NCBI GenBank assembly: GCA_036375715.1
Contig: DASVBS010000069.1
Location: forward strand, 1 to 64,000
Length of the DNA stretch: 64,000 nt
Source of the DNA: Longimicrobiaceae bacterium
GTDB taxonomy: Bacteria; Gemmatimonadota; Gemmatimonadetes; Longimicrobiales; Longimicrobiaceae
Direction of reading: 5' to 3'
Positions 40,564 through 50,094 of this stretch are shown piece by piece. The notes under the pieces were generated by a model, which had not been told where the DNA came from, ran no database searches, and saw nothing but the letters and a program-made list of their open reading frames with translations. The position numbers and the translations under genes are program-made. The stretch's first letter is position 1. Every line of letters begins with the position of its first letter.

Positions 40564-43500
40564 ATGAGACCTGTACTGCTCGTCAGGGTACTGCTCGCGG
40601 TGCCGCTCGCGCTGGGCGCGCTCGCCTTTACACCGCCGCTACATGCCCAGGAGAGCGGACGCATTTCCGGGACTGTGGTGGGTGAAGCCGGGCAGCCACT
40701 TCCCGGCGCGAGCGTAACGATTGCGGGCACCCAACTCGGCACGGTCGCCGGCGCCGACGGGTCCTTCCAGCTCTCCTCGGTGCCTGCGGGGACGCACACC
40801 GTTCGCGCGAGCCTCATCGGATACGCGGCGCGGGACACGTCGATCGCCCTCGCCGGCGGGCAGTCCGCGGTGCTGACCTTCCGGCTCGCTCCAGCCGCGG
40901 TGGAGCTGGAGGGTGTCGTTGCGGTGGGGTATGGGCAGCAGCAGCGCCGAGACGTGACCGGGGCGGTCGCGTCGGTCGCCAGCGAACGCGTGGAGAGGGC
41001 GCCGACTGTAAGCGTCGTTCAGGCGCTTCAGGGCGCCGCCCCGGGAGTCTCCGTGCAGGTTTCGGGTGGCGGAGCAGAGGCATCGACCAATCTCCAGATC
41101 CGCGGCCAGAATTCTCTCTCCGCGGACAACGACCCGCTGATCGTGGTCGACGGAATCCCGTTCCCCGGCACCCTCACCGAGCTGAACCAGTCCGACATCG
41201 AGTCGATCAGCATTCTCAAGGATGCCTCGTCGGCGGCGATCTATGGAGCACGCGGCGCCAATGGAGTCATCCTGATCACAACCAGAAAGGGAGTACAGAC
41301 GGAGCGTCCCCGCTTTACCTACAACGGGTATGTGGGAGTCCAGACATTCGCGGACAAGCCGGAGCTGCTGACGGCCGAAGAGTACATTCCCTTCAAGTGT
41401 ACTCGCCGCAATGGAGGCGAGCCCGTGCTCACCAACGGCGCCTTCGACGTCGACCGCTGCCGTGAGCTGAACTACATCACGCAGAGCGAGCTGGACAACT
41501 ACAAGGCGGGTATTTCCACCGACTGGATCGATGTCGCCACACGGACCGGCGTCCAACAACAGCACAACCTGGCGATGTCCGGGGGGGCGGGCGGCACGCG
41601 ATACTATCTCTCCGGAACCGCGCTGGACGTGGCCGGGATCGCGAGGAATGACGACTTCAACCGCTACACGGTTCGCCTGAACCTGGACCAGGAGGTGCGA
41701 TCCTGGCTCGACATCGGGACAAGCACTCAGTACGCCTGGACAGACCGAAGCGGCATCCCCGTAACCTGGCTGGCGTCCAGCGACCAGGGCGCCTTCCTGA
41801 TGAACCCTCTGGCGCTCCCCTACAACGAGGATGGGACCCAACGGATCCATCCCTGGCCGGAGGACACGTTCTGGGGCAACCCTCTGCAAGGATACCTCGC
41901 CTCCAACCACGACGTCGCCCGGCGTCTCTTTTCGAGCAACTACGCCGAGGTTCAGCTCCCCGTTCCTGGCCTGCGCTACCGGCTGAATACCGGCCTGACC
42001 ACCGTCAGTCGCGAGATCGAGACGTACTGGCCGAGAAACACGGCGAACGGACTTCCTCGCGGAAACGCCTCCACCAACGATCAGTCCGCCGTGGACTGGA
42101 CGGTGGAGAATCTGCTGCTCTACAGCCAGAACTTCGGCGCGCACAGCCTGGATTTCACCGGCGTGTTCAGCGCCGAGCGCAACACCTCCAAGTCGCGCTC
42201 CGTCAACTCTTCCGACTTCCCCAGCGACGCGCTGACTTACTGGCAGGGTAATGTCGCGCAGATCGCCGTGCCCGGCTACGGCTATACGCAGACGGGAATC
42301 CTGTCGTACATGGGCCGCATCAACTACGGGTATGACGGTCGGTACCTTCTGACTCTCACTGCCCGGCGCGACGGTGCTTCGGTTTTCGGTGAGAACTACA
42401 AGTGGGGGACATTCCCTTCCATTGCGGCCGCATGGAATGTCTCGGAGGAGGGCTTCTGGCCTCTTTCCGGTACAGTCGACTTCCTGAAGCTGCGTCTCTC
42501 GTACGGCAAGAACGGCAACCAGGCCATTGATCCCTACCGCACGCTCTCGGTCGTCCGTCCCCAATCGTACGTGCGGGGGAGCACTACGCTCACCGGCTTC
42601 ATCTTCGGGATCAACGCGGACGGCAACGCCGGCTCATCCGAGCTGGGGAACCCCGACCTCCGCTGGGAGACCAGCACCTCGCTGAACTTTGGTGTCGATT
42701 TCGGACTTTTCGATAACCGGATCAGCGGCAGCGTAGACCTCTACGATGCCCGCACCACCGACCTGCTGCTGAATCGCACGATCGCCGGCACGCACGCCGT
42801 CCGCTCGGTCGCCGCCAACCTTGGTAAGCTGCGCAACCGCGGCGTCGAGCTCCAACTGACGTCGATCAACGTCGACCGGGGTCTCCTCCGCTGGGAGAGC
42901 CAGTTCAATCTCGCTGCCAATCGGAACAAGATCGTCGAGCTGTACGGCGATGGTCGCGACGACCTGGCCAATGGCTGGTTCATCGGCCATCCCATCGCCA
43001 CGAATTACGGGTACCGCAACCTCGGCGTATGGCAGATCGGTGAAGCACAGACCTGCGGGTTGAAGAACCCGGAGACTGCCTGCCGGCCCGGGAACGTCAA
43101 GATCCTCGATGTGAACGGCGACTCGATCGTCAACGCCAGTGACCGGATCATTCTCTCCGATCGGGAGCCTGATTTCACGTTCGGACTGACCAATTCGCTC
43201 ACCTACGGAAACGCCTCGCTCAGCTTCTTCCTGTATGGGTTGACCGGCGTCGAGCGGCACAACGAATTCCTCCACCTCGACTATACGGCCTATAACAGCA
43301 CGCGCCGCAATGTGCCTCGCGCGGCGGCTCGACAGGTGTGGACGCCCGAAAAGGGAGGCAACAAGCTGCCCGCCAACCGGGAGAACACCAATCCCCACAA
43401 CGCCCCATTCCTTCAGGATGCCAGCTTCCTTCGCCTGAAGGAGGTGACGCTCTCCTATCGACTGCCGCTGTCGCTCACCCAGCGTCTGGGCATCGACGAT

Positions 43501-43632
43501 CTGCGGCTCTATGGGACGGCTACCAATCTGTGGACGCTCACGGAGTGGGAGGGGCTGGATCCAGAGTTCTCCGGTCAGTTCGCTACACCGCTCGAGCGGA
43601 CTCTGCTCGTTGGTCTCGATGTCGGCTTCTGA
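40564..43632 (+). CDS. SusC/RagA-family TonB-linked outer-membrane transporter (second locus)
   Basis: A 1022-aa outer-membrane importer. Seen: a signal peptide (1-29, ending PPLHAQ), the carboxypeptidase-regulatory-like domain (RISGTVVGEAGQPLPGASVT, 33-52), the LEGVVAVGYGQQQ TonB-box region, the plug motif SLSADNDPLIIVDGIPFPGT and ILKDASSAAIYGARGANGV, then a barrel that ends in LLVGLDVGF. A good AGGAGG site precedes ATG 40564. susD follows after 40 bases. The two SusC proteins of this window are only distantly alike beyond family motifs, which suggests different ligands. Confidence 0.96.
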   Translation: MRPVLLVRVLLAVPLALGALAFTPPLHAQESGRISGTVVGEAGQPLPGASVTIAGTQLGTVAGADGSFQLSSVPAGTHTVRASLIGYAARDTSIALAGGQSAVLTFRLAPAAVELEGVVAVGYGQQQRRDVTGAVASVASERVERAPTVSVVQALQGAAPGVSVQVSGGGAEASTNLQIRGQNSLSADNDPLIVVDGIPFPGTLTELNQSDIESISILKDASSAAIYGARGANGVILITTRKGVQTERPRFTYNGYVGVQTFADKPELLTAEEYIPFKCTRRNGGEPVLTNGAFDVDRCRELNYITQSELDNYKAGISTDWIDVATRTGVQQQHNLAMSGGAGGTRYYLSGTALDVAGIARNDDFNRYTVRLNLDQEVRSWLDIGTSTQYAWTDRSGIPVTWLASSDQGAFLMNPLALPYNEDGTQRIHPWPEDTFWGNPLQGYLASNHDVARRLFSSNYAEVQLPVPGLRYRLNTGLTTVSREIETYWPRNTANGLPRGNASTNDQSAVDWTVENLLLYSQNFGAHSLDFTGVFSAERNTSKSRSVNSSDFPSDALTYWQGNVAQIAVPGYGYTQTGILSYMGRINYGYDGRYLLTLTARRDGASVFGENYKWGTFPSIAAAWNVSEEGFWPLSGTVDFLKLRLSYGKNGNQAIDPYRTLSVVRPQSYVRGSTTLTGFIFGINADGNAGSSELGNPDLRWETSTSLNFGVDFGLFDNRISGSVDLYDARTTDLLLNRTIAGTHAVRSVAANLGKLRNRGVELQLTSINVDRGLLRWESQFNLAANRNKIVELYGDGRDDLANGWFIGHPIATNYGYRNLGVWQIGEAQTCGLKNPETACRPGNVKILDVNGDSIVNASDRIILSDREPDFTFGLTNSLTYGNASLSFFLYGLTGVERHNEFLHLDYTAYNSTRRNVPRAAARQVWTPEKGGNKLPANRENTNPHNAPFLQDASFLRLKEVTLSYRLPLSLTQRLGIDDLRLYGTATNLWTLTEWEGLDPEFSGQFATPLERTLLVGLDVGF

Positions 43633-43672
43633 ACCCGAACTGACCCTGAAGTCCATCCTTAGAGTCGATACC

Positions 43673-45298
43673 ATGTTGAGCATATCTGCGAAGAAGAGCT
43701 TGCGAGGGATCCTTGTCGTCGTGCTGGCGTGCGCTGGGATCGAGGGGTGCGACACCATTCTCGAGCAGGAAGCCCCGCACCGGATGACGATTGACAACCT
43801 CTATGCAGACGAGTCCGGATTCGAGCTGGCGCTGAACGGTCTCTATTCGACCGCCCGCCTGTGGGCGGTGGGGGTAGGCGGTGGCGGCTTCAACGAGGTT
43901 CGCAGCCATCTGATGACGGGGGGCACTGACGCGGTCTTCGGGATGTTCGACAACGACGATTTCGCGCGTCTCACCAACGAATGGGGAGCCAACAATTCTT
44001 CAACCCTGGGTCATTTCCACACGGTGTGGACCTGGCTATACCAGATGGTCAACGCCGCCAACCAGATCGTGGGAAGGATCGATGACGTTCGCTGGTCCTC
44101 CGAGGCAGAGCGAAATCGGACCCTGGCGGAAGCTCGCTTTCTGCGCGCCTGGGCCTACCGGCATCTGACCTACCTCTGGGGGGACGTGCCGCTGGTGCTC
44201 GAGGAGATCGCCGGGGTCAAGACGGATTGGGAGCGCACGCCGAAGGAGCAGATATTCGACCAGATCGAGCAGGATCTCCTCTTTGCCGCGGAGCATCTGG
44301 AGATGGCGCCGGCGAACGATGGCAAGGTGAGTCGCGCCGTCGCTCTCCACTTTCTCGCCGAACACTACCTGCGCACCCGCAACTATGCCGCCGCGGAGCA
44401 AGCTGCGGCGGAGGTGATCAACTCGGGAGAGTACCAATTGATCACCTCACGCTACGGAGTTCGTAGCGAGGAGCCAGGAGTCCCCTTCGCCGACATGTTC
44501 ATCGACGGCAATGTGTTGCGCAGCCAGGGCAATGCCGAGGTCCTGTGGGCCTTCGAGTTCGAGAAGAATGTGGTGGGCGGCGGTGCTCACTACATGCGGC
44601 GCGCCTGGGTGCCGCAGTATCACCTGCTCTCCTATATGGCCAATCCGAGCGTGGAAGGCGGAGGGCGCGGACAGGGGCGGATGGGGCCGACGAACTGGGC
44701 TCTGACGCTTTATGAACCGCAGGACGAACGCTTTGACGCCTCAGTCGTGAGAAAGGGATACATTGCGCTCACGGGTCCGGAGGCCGGCAACTTCGTGCTT
44801 TCAGCGTTCACTCCCTACGACTCGGTCAACAACCGGATCCGACCGGATTCGATCAACCGCCCCGATCACTGGAGCATCCGCAAATGGGACTATGCGGACC
44901 CGGAGAACATCACCGATGGAGCCAGCTACGGTGATGTCGTCTACATTCGACTGGCTGATACATACCTGCTGCTCGCCGAGGCCCAGCTGAAGCAGGGCAA
45001 GCTGGCGGAGGCGGCGGCGACGATCAATGTGGTGAGGGCGCGCGCCAAGGCCTCGCCGATCACCGCTGCGGACGTGGATCTCGACTTCCTGCTCGAGGAA
45101 CGCGTGCGCGAGCTGCTGGGTGAGGAGGAGCGCAGGTATACGCTTCTCCGACAGGGCGGCCAGGTGCTCATCGATCGAGTCACCCGATACAACAACGTTG
45201 CGGGGCCCAAATTCGCGGCCAGGGACACGATCTATCCGATTCCGCAGTCAGTGATCGACTCCAACAGCATTCCGATGGCTCAGAACCCCGGCTACTGA
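43673..45298 (+). CDS. SusD/RagB-family nutrient-binding lipoprotein (second locus)
   Basis: A 541-aa lipoprotein. Seen: a leader with lipobox AGIEGC (lipid-bearing Cys near residue 24), an N-terminal domain with YADESGFELALNGLYSTARL, the helical core (LAEARFLRAWAYRHLTYLWG and DVPLVLEEI), and the C-terminal RagB motif LLEERVRELLGEEERRYTLLR, ending in IPQSVIDSNSIPMAQNPGY as typical for SusD. ATG 43673 is preceded by a weak AGAG. A longer open frame upstream overlaps susC and is not used. A large hairpin terminator follows at 45402. Confidence 0.95.
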   Translation: MLSISAKKSLRGILVVVLACAGIEGCDTILEQEAPHRMTIDNLYADESGFELALNGLYSTARLWAVGVGGGGFNEVRSHLMTGGTDAVFGMFDNDDFARLTNEWGANNSSTLGHFHTVWTWLYQMVNAANQIVGRIDDVRWSSEAERNRTLAEARFLRAWAYRHLTYLWGDVPLVLEEIAGVKTDWERTPKEQIFDQIEQDLLFAAEHLEMAPANDGKVSRAVALHFLAEHYLRTRNYAAAEQAAAEVINSGEYQLITSRYGVRSEEPGVPFADMFIDGNVLRSQGNAEVLWAFEFEKNVVGGGAHYMRRAWVPQYHLLSYMANPSVEGGGRGQGRMGPTNWALTLYEPQDERFDASVVRKGYIALTGPEAGNFVLSAFTPYDSVNNRIRPDSINRPDHWSIRKWDYADPENITDGASYGDVVYIRLADTYLLLAEAQLKQGKLAEAAATINVVRARAKASPITAADVDLDFLLEERVRELLGEEERRYTLLRQGGQVLIDRVTRYNNVAGPKFAARDTIYPIPQSVIDSNSIPMAQNPGY

Positions 45299-45401
45299 GT
45301 GTCCTGATGAGCGTGGCTGTAGTCATGGCAAGGTCCGAGACTGATCCTGTCTCCGCAGGGGTCTGAAAGCCGGCGCGGGCATCATGGCGGGGGCTGAAAA
45401 T

Positions 45402-45442
45402 CCGGGGGCTGCGCATGTGCCAGGCGCAGCCCCCGGGTTCTT
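45402..45442 (+). terminator. Rho-independent-type terminator after susD (second locus)
   Basis: Perfect 13-base arms, CCGGGGGCTGCGC (45402-45414) and GCGCAGCCCCCGG (45424-45436), around a 9-base loop, followed by GTTCTTGG. It lies about 100 bases after susD and before the convergent DoxX gene. Confidence 0.82.
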
Positions 45443-45583
45443 GGATGGTCATGACCTTCGTGATCTCGGCTTGCGGAGCTGCATCCGCATCCTAGGAAAT
45501 TCGCACGGGAGCACGGAAATTCGTTCCGCGCTGCGTGACTCCGTCCGGAAAGGGTGGTGGGTTGCTCCAGCGCCAGAGGCAGT

Positions 45584-46051
45584 TCAGAGGGCGCCGGGCG
45601 CAGAAGCGGACCTCGGCGCGCCCGGCGCGGAAGTCAGCCCGATCTTCTTCCCGCGCCTCGTTGCATCCACCGACCATGCCCCCGCGCCGAAGGTGGCGAG
45701 CACCAGGCACCCCCCGAGGATCATCAGGTTGGCATCCCAGCCGGGTGCCTGGGGCCCCGTGAAGAAGGGCACGCCCATCAGGAAGTGCGACACCGGCATG
45801 GAGCCGATCATGACGATGGAGAGGCAGGCGCCGGCCGTGCGCGTGAGGAACCCCACCAAGACCGCGACGGCGCCGATCGGCTCGGCGATGGAGAGGAAGA
45901 GCATCATATAGTGTAGCCACACGGGAAATCCTTCCATCGGCTCGATCGACCAGAGGAACCACTTCGCCAGTCCGGCGTGGAGGAAGGTGATCGCCACGAT
46001 GACACGCAGGGCGAGCAGGGCTGCATTCTGAGGCGTGCTGTACGTTCGCAT
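45584..46051 (-). CDS. DoxX-family membrane protein
   Basis: A 155-aa four-helix inner-membrane protein. Seen: LRVIVAITFLHAGLAKWF at the start, the characteristic DoxX first helix, then WLHYMMLFLSIAEPIGAVAVLVGFLTR, a third helix around SIVMIGSMPVSHFLMGV, and a last helix (GGCLVLATFGAGAWSVD). DoxX proteins act in thiosulfate oxidation in archaea and in oxidative stress defence in bacteria; the present one cannot be specified. It lies 20 bases downstream of an alpha/beta hydrolase and is likely cotranscribed. The Ala/Pro/Ser-rich C-terminus is low complexity. Confidence 0.9.
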   Translation of the reverse strand: MRTYSTPQNAALLALRVIVAITFLHAGLAKWFLWSIEPMEGFPVWLHYMMLFLSIAEPIGAVAVLVGFLTRTAGACLSIVMIGSMPVSHFLMGVPFFTGPQAPGWDANLMILGGCLVLATFGAGAWSVDATRRGKKIGLTSAPGAPRSASAPGAL

Positions 46052-46071
46052 GGTCGAGGTTTCGTTGTCTG

Positions 46072-46959
46072 TCAGTCGGCGTCGAGGAAATCGTTCACCA
46101 GGGGAACGATCACGTCTGCTCTGTCCCGCAGCGTGACGTGCGTCGTGTTGGGGAGGACGGCCAGCCTCGATTTCGAGCGTGGCCGCATGTCGCCGAAGAT
46201 CTCGTCTCCCTTCAGGCGGAACATCTCGGCGATGTGGTCCAGACGAACGCCGTCGGCGTCCCCGTGGATGAAGAAGAACGGCGCCGCGGTGGCCCTCAGG
46301 TTCTCCGCGCCCAGGTCGTAGGGCTGGATGTCCATGGCCATCAAGCGCTTCACGAAGGTGGGGAAAGAGTCGGGCGTCGGGCTGAGCCTCCTGTACTCAG
46401 CCTCCAGGGGGGTGCCGCTCAGGGCCTCAGCGGTGATCTGCGGAAAGGCGTCCTGCGCCTCCTGGACCCACCCGTCGTGCCGGAAGACGGCCGAAAGACT
46501 GACCACCTTACGCACCTTGTCCGGATGGCGGATGGCGAACTGTATGGCGACGGTGCCGCCCAGGCTGTATCCGAGCACGTCGGCCCGCGGAATCTCGAGG
46601 TGGTCGAGCAGGGCGGCCACATCGTCGGCGAGGTTCTCGTAGGAGAAGGGGCGGTCGATGTCGGCTGTCCTACCGTGTCCCTGCAGCTCGACCGCGATCA
46701 CCCGGCGCCGTTTCGCGAGCTGGTCGATCCAGTCTCCCCAGTTGCTCGGGATCGTCATGAACGAGCCGTGCAGCAGCACCAGCGGTTCGCCGCTGCCGCT
46801 GCCGTGGATCTCGTAGTACATGCGCAGGTCGTTCACCGGCGCGTAACCGGTGATGGGCTCCTGCCCGCTGGCGGACTCGGGGGTCGATAGTAGGGCGGTC
46901 ACGAGCGAGGCGGCAGCAGCGATCGGGGCTGCCGGTGGGATCCGCTGGACGATCTGCAT
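46072..46959 (-). CDS. Secreted alpha/beta hydrolase
   Basis: A 295-aa alpha/beta hydrolase with a signal-peptide-like leader (about 1-32, ending PESASGQE). Seen: [16 protein letters not shown] (oxyanion region), [10 protein letters not shown], nucleophile elbow [12 protein letters not shown], acid in [10 protein letters not shown], and a C-terminal His in [11 protein letters not shown]. The order fits small-molecule esterase or epoxide-hydrolase-like members of the fold; no substrate is implied. ATG 46959 has AGGAGAG 7 bases before it; an upstream ATG at 46998 is less likely. First gene of a two-gene unit with the DoxX gene. Confidence 0.92.
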   Translation of the reverse strand: MQIVQRIPPAAPIAAAASLVTALLSTPESASGQEPITGYAPVNDLRMYYEIHGSGSGEPLVLLHGSFMTIPSNWGDWIDQLAKRRRVIAVELQGHGRTADIDRPFSYENLADDVAALLDHLEIPRADVLGYSLGGTVAIQFAIRHPDKVRKVVSLSAVFRHDGWVQEAQDAFPQITAEALSGTPLEAEYRRLSPTPDSFPTFVKRLMAMDIQPYDLGAENLRATAAPFFFIHGDADGVRLDHIAEMFRLKGDEIFGDMRPRSKSRLAVLPNTTHVTLRDRADVIVPLVNDFLDAD

Positions 46960-47386
46960 GCGCCGACTCTCCTGGGACGGGATGGATGCTGTGCTCACCC
47001 TCTACGTCGAACCAGGACAGCAGAATCGACAACGGGTCGCGCGTGCACCGCCTGACCGTGGGGGGACTGCCTGGCAGTCGGGTACTGCCTGGCCGATGAG
47101 CACGACCTGGCGGACGCGAACGTCGCGAGGACTCCTCTGGACTGCCGTGGCCGAATATCGTGCCGGCTACGAGTGGTCCTGTCGCGCCGGAAGGCGTGGA
47201 TTGCGGGCTATGGCCGGATTCCGACGACCGGTTCCGTCGTTACTCAACCGTATGCGCCAGGGTCGGGCCCGTCCGGGTCGACGGACAGCAGTAAAGTTGC
47301 TAGTTTGCAGAAGTTAACCGCGCTACCCCCTCGGCGACAGCGGCCCGCAGGCGGCTCGCTGGTCGCCCCATCCTTTCTGGTCACCC
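46960..47386. other. Intergenic region between divergent genes
   Basis: 427 bases between the alpha/beta hydrolase and the small protein at 47387, which are transcribed away from each other. It must hold both promoters. Short open frames here lack protein character, and no clear hexamers or operators stand out. Confidence 0.4.
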
Positions 47387-47920
47387 ATGCTGCAGGCTGT
47401 AGAGAAGATCATCCGCTGGCTTCCGGGTCCCCTCCTGATCGCGGCGATCCTCACCTTCATCTACACCATGTCTTCGCCTCCCGAGGTGGAGTTGCCCCCG
47501 GAGACATCAGGCGACGAGCTGGCGGGTTGGTGGGCGTGGGTGGAATCGAAGCGGGGCGACGAGGTGGTACGCCCCCAGACCCCTGATGACAGCCTGATCA
47601 TCGTGATCGGGGCGTATGGCAGCTATCTCGAGCGCCGGGCAGACTCTGAGCTGCGCACCGGCTACGGATTCGCGCGGGGCGAGATGAGTGGGTTCGCGGA
47701 TTCCTTGTTCACCGTGCTGGTGTTCGACAGCAGCACCTTCTTCCCTCGCACCGACGGTCTCTACGGCGCGGCCATACGGAGAATGACGGGCGATTCCTTG
47801 ATCTTCTCCGGCATTGGCGACAACGCGACCCTGTACAAGTTCGTTCGCTTCACCCGCTCGGGTCTGGCAGTCCCCTCGCCTGCGTCTGCTTCCGCATCCG
47901 CTTCTCCCCAGGAGCAGTGA
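47387..47920 (+). CDS. Small membrane-anchored protein of unknown function
   Basis: A 177-aa protein that I do not recognise. Seen: one N-terminal hydrophobic segment (about 10-28: IRWLPGPLLIAAILTFIYTM) which would anchor it to the inner membrane, then a periplasmic-type beta-rich domain with GDELAGWWAWVESKRGDE, SLIIVIGAYGSYLE and GDSLIFSGIGDNATLYKFVRF, and an Ala/Ser/Pro tail. It is convergent to haem A synthase with 47 bases between stop codons. WW and TLYKFVRF patterns recall lipocalin-like strands, but this is weak. Confidence 0.7.
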   Translation: MLQAVEKIIRWLPGPLLIAAILTFIYTMSSPPEVELPPETSGDELAGWWAWVESKRGDEVVRPQTPDDSLIIVIGAYGSYLERRADSELRTGYGFARGEMSGFADSLFTVLVFDSSTFFPRTDGLYGAAIRRMTGDSLIFSGIGDNATLYKFVRFTRSGLAVPSPASASASASPQEQ

Positions 47921-47967
47921 GCAATCGGGTGCAGGTGGCCCCCTTGCGGCCTCCTGTTTGCCTGGTA

Positions 47968-49134
47968 TCAACCGTTTATGTGCCCTGCCAGGCCAATCCC
48001 CTCCCGTTCCCTTGCGGTGATGCTCGTCTGGAGCCAGAGGAGCCAGCAGGCCACGATCAGTACCGCCGTCCCCTGGTGAGCGACCCCGAGGGCGACAGGC
48101 ACCCGCTGCAGGAGCGTTGCGACTCCCAACCCGTACTGCACCGTCACCAGGGCCGCGAAGATTCCACTGCTCCTCGCTCGATGGCGGGCGAACACGGCCA
48201 GCGAAGCCACCAGCAGGAGCGTGCCGAGAAGGCGGTGCACCCACTGCACCGTGGCGGGATTCTCCAGCAGGTTCAGGGCGCGCGGGCGCATCTGCCACGC
48301 CCCGGGTGGGATCAGCCCGTCACCCATCCGCGGGAAGGAATTGAAGATGAGCCCGGCATCGAGCCCCGCCACCAGGGCCCCCCAGAGGACCTGCAGGATC
48401 AGCAGGCCGCCTAGCAGCCAGAGGGCCGCGCGGGACGATCCGCGCAAGGGACGGGCACCTAACGACCGCAGCCTGTCGGGCCCGAGCGCGCGGGCGAGCC
48501 AGACGCAGGAGCCAAGAATGGTAAGGGCGATGGCGAAGTGTGCGGCGAGACGGTAGTGGCTAACCCGGGGATCGTCTACCAGGCCGCTGCTCACCATGAA
48601 CCACCCCATGAAGCCCTGCAGCGCCCCGAGCCCGAAGAGCAGTGACACGCGCAGGAAGAGAGGTCGGGTGAGATAACGGCGCCAGGAGAAGAAAACGAGG
48701 GGAATCAGGAAGGCTACCCCGACGAGTCGTGCCAGCAGCCGGTGAGTGTACTCCCAGAAGTAGATGAACCGGAACTCGCCGAGGGTCATCCCCTGGCGGA
48801 GCTTCTGATACTCTGGAAACTGCTGATACCGTCGGAAGGCCTCGCTCCAGTCTGGATCGCTGAGCGGAGGGATCACCCCCACGATGGGGTCCCAGTCCAC
48901 GATGGAGAGACCCGACTGGGTGAGACGGGTCACGCCCCCCACCACGATGATCAGGAAGGTCAGGCACGCCCCGCTCCAGAGCCAGACGCGCAGGTGTCGA
49001 CGCCGGTCTTCCGGAATCGCCAGCGCCCAGTGGGCCGCCTCGACGCCCTCGCCCGCGGGGAGACTGGCGAGCTCATCCGCCACAGTCTGCGCTTTCGCTT
49101 CCCCCGACCGGGGATTCGCCCTGGAATCCCTCAT
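47968..49134 (-). CDS. ctaA: Haem A synthase, COX15/CtaA family
   Basis: A 388-aa inner-membrane enzyme that oxidises haem O to haem A for cytochrome oxidase. Seen: about eight helices; VVGGVTRLTQSGLSIVDWDP, a signature of the COX15-type group; and four His-bearing helices FIYFWEYTHRLLARLVG, HYRLAAHFAIALT, VQWVHRLLGTLLL and LGVAHQGTAVLI, matching the haem-ligand His positions. The N-terminal 45 residues are soluble and poorly conserved. The ATG at 49134 overlaps the end of an upstream open frame (ATGA at 49131-49134). No cox genes are nearby, so its partners lie elsewhere in the genome. Confidence 0.96.
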   Translation of the reverse strand: MRDSRANPRSGEAKAQTVADELASLPAGEGVEAAHWALAIPEDRRRHLRVWLWSGACLTFLIIVVGGVTRLTQSGLSIVDWDPIVGVIPPLSDPDWSEAFRRYQQFPEYQKLRQGMTLGEFRFIYFWEYTHRLLARLVGVAFLIPLVFFSWRRYLTRPLFLRVSLLFGLGALQGFMGWFMVSSGLVDDPRVSHYRLAAHFAIALTILGSCVWLARALGPDRLRSLGARPLRGSSRAALWLLGGLLILQVLWGALVAGLDAGLIFNSFPRMGDGLIPPGAWQMRPRALNLLENPATVQWVHRLLGTLLLVASLAVFARHRARSSGIFAALVTVQYGLGVATLLQRVPVALGVAHQGTAVLIVACWLLWLQTSITAREREGIGLAGHING

Positions 49135-50010
49135 CGGCGTGCGCCCTCCGCCGGGTTGCGGCGGCCATCCTCGCCACCGCCATCCTGCTCGTCATCCTCA
49201 TCCCGATCGCGATCGTACCGGGCGCCATCATCCCGACCAGCATCGCCTCGCTCGGCATCACCGCCGTCGGTATCGGCCCCGTCGGTAGCGCCCCGGACTC
49301 CGGCGTCTCGGGCTCTATCGTCCCGGCCTCCATTGTCTCGGCCTTCATCGTCTCGGCGGCCATCATCCCGGTCGTCGGCTTCCTCGCTGCGGGGGAGGCG
49401 CGCCACCAGCTCACGAGCATCCGCATCGTAAGTGACGAGCACGACCTCCCCCGGGCGCAGCTCCACCGACCGGGTGAGCCCGAGGCTCGCTCGCTCGCAC
49501 GACGTGCAGCCGCGTTCATCCGGCCTCGCCTCGCGTGAGCATAGCGTCCGCCTGATCCTGACCCTCCGGGTCCCACTCGCAGAGCTCCGCCAGATCGATC
49601 GCTGCGGGCTCCTCCGCCGCCTCCGGGCCGCGGAGCTTAGCGCGGAAGGTGGCGAGCTCCGCCACGACGGGCCTTCGTTCGCCCTCGGACGCGTAGGTGA
49701 GATGCACCCGGTCGCGGTCAACCCGCTCCTGCAGCTCCGCCTCCCGTCCATGGAACATACGCTCCACCTGGCGCCTTCGCGATGCCAGCAGTCACGCTCC
49801 GGACAGGCGACCACCATGACCCCCGCCGCACCGGCCCGCAGGTAGGACCTCGATAACGGAGGTATGCAGGCTGCCCTCCTGGACCGGAGCGGCAGAGCGA
49901 GGTACCGCGCCAGCGGCGACGTCGACACCCTGGTCCGGCTCGTCCAGGCTCTCGAGTAGAACGGGGAGCTCGAGCCGCGGGGTTTCCTGGCGGGCCCGGG
50001 TCGGGGATGC
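49131..50010 (-). pseudogene. Decayed hydrogenase-type iron-sulfur subunit (MvhD/FlpD-like) gene
   Basis: Minus-strand fragments of one protein lie in two frames: GSLHTSVIEV in one; then SYLRAGAAGVMVVACPERDC and WHREGARW in a second from about 49848; then VERMFHGREAELQERVDRDR back in the first from about 49768; then, after a stop at 49516, RGCTSCERASLGLTRSVEL in the second frame, ending at the ctaA start. GADGVxVxxCPxxDCxxREG is the MvhD/FlpD core, with Cys residues that would bind iron-sulfur. At least two frameshifts are needed to join the parts. The 326-aa uninterrupted frame is therefore not an intact gene. Sequencing error cannot be excluded. Confidence 0.55.
49178..49380. repeat. Degenerate ~15-base tandem repeat near ctaA
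   Basis: A run of related GAxAATGGAGGCCGG, GACGATAGAGCCCGA and GACGCCGGAG units on the minus strand (GATCG/GATGA-rich on the plus strand). All reading frames stay open and give simple repeats (for example GRDD-like in one). It fills the 5' neighbourhood of ctaA and is probably a simple-sequence expansion. Confidence 0.6.
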
Positions 50011-50094
50011 GATGATACAAGCGCGCCCGGCCTGACCGCCGGTCGGGAGGGTTGGAAAGGGTCTCCGTGAAATCGGACTCGAGAGCGACATACC

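Noticed and set aside
40639..42564. 641-codon open frame antisense to the second susC gene
   Set aside because: It mirrors the codon structure of susC, lacks any domain or ribosome site, and is expected in GC-rich sequence.
49178..49380. Possible CRISPR array
   Set aside because: Units are about 15 bases, degenerate and without unique spacers; no cas genes are nearby.
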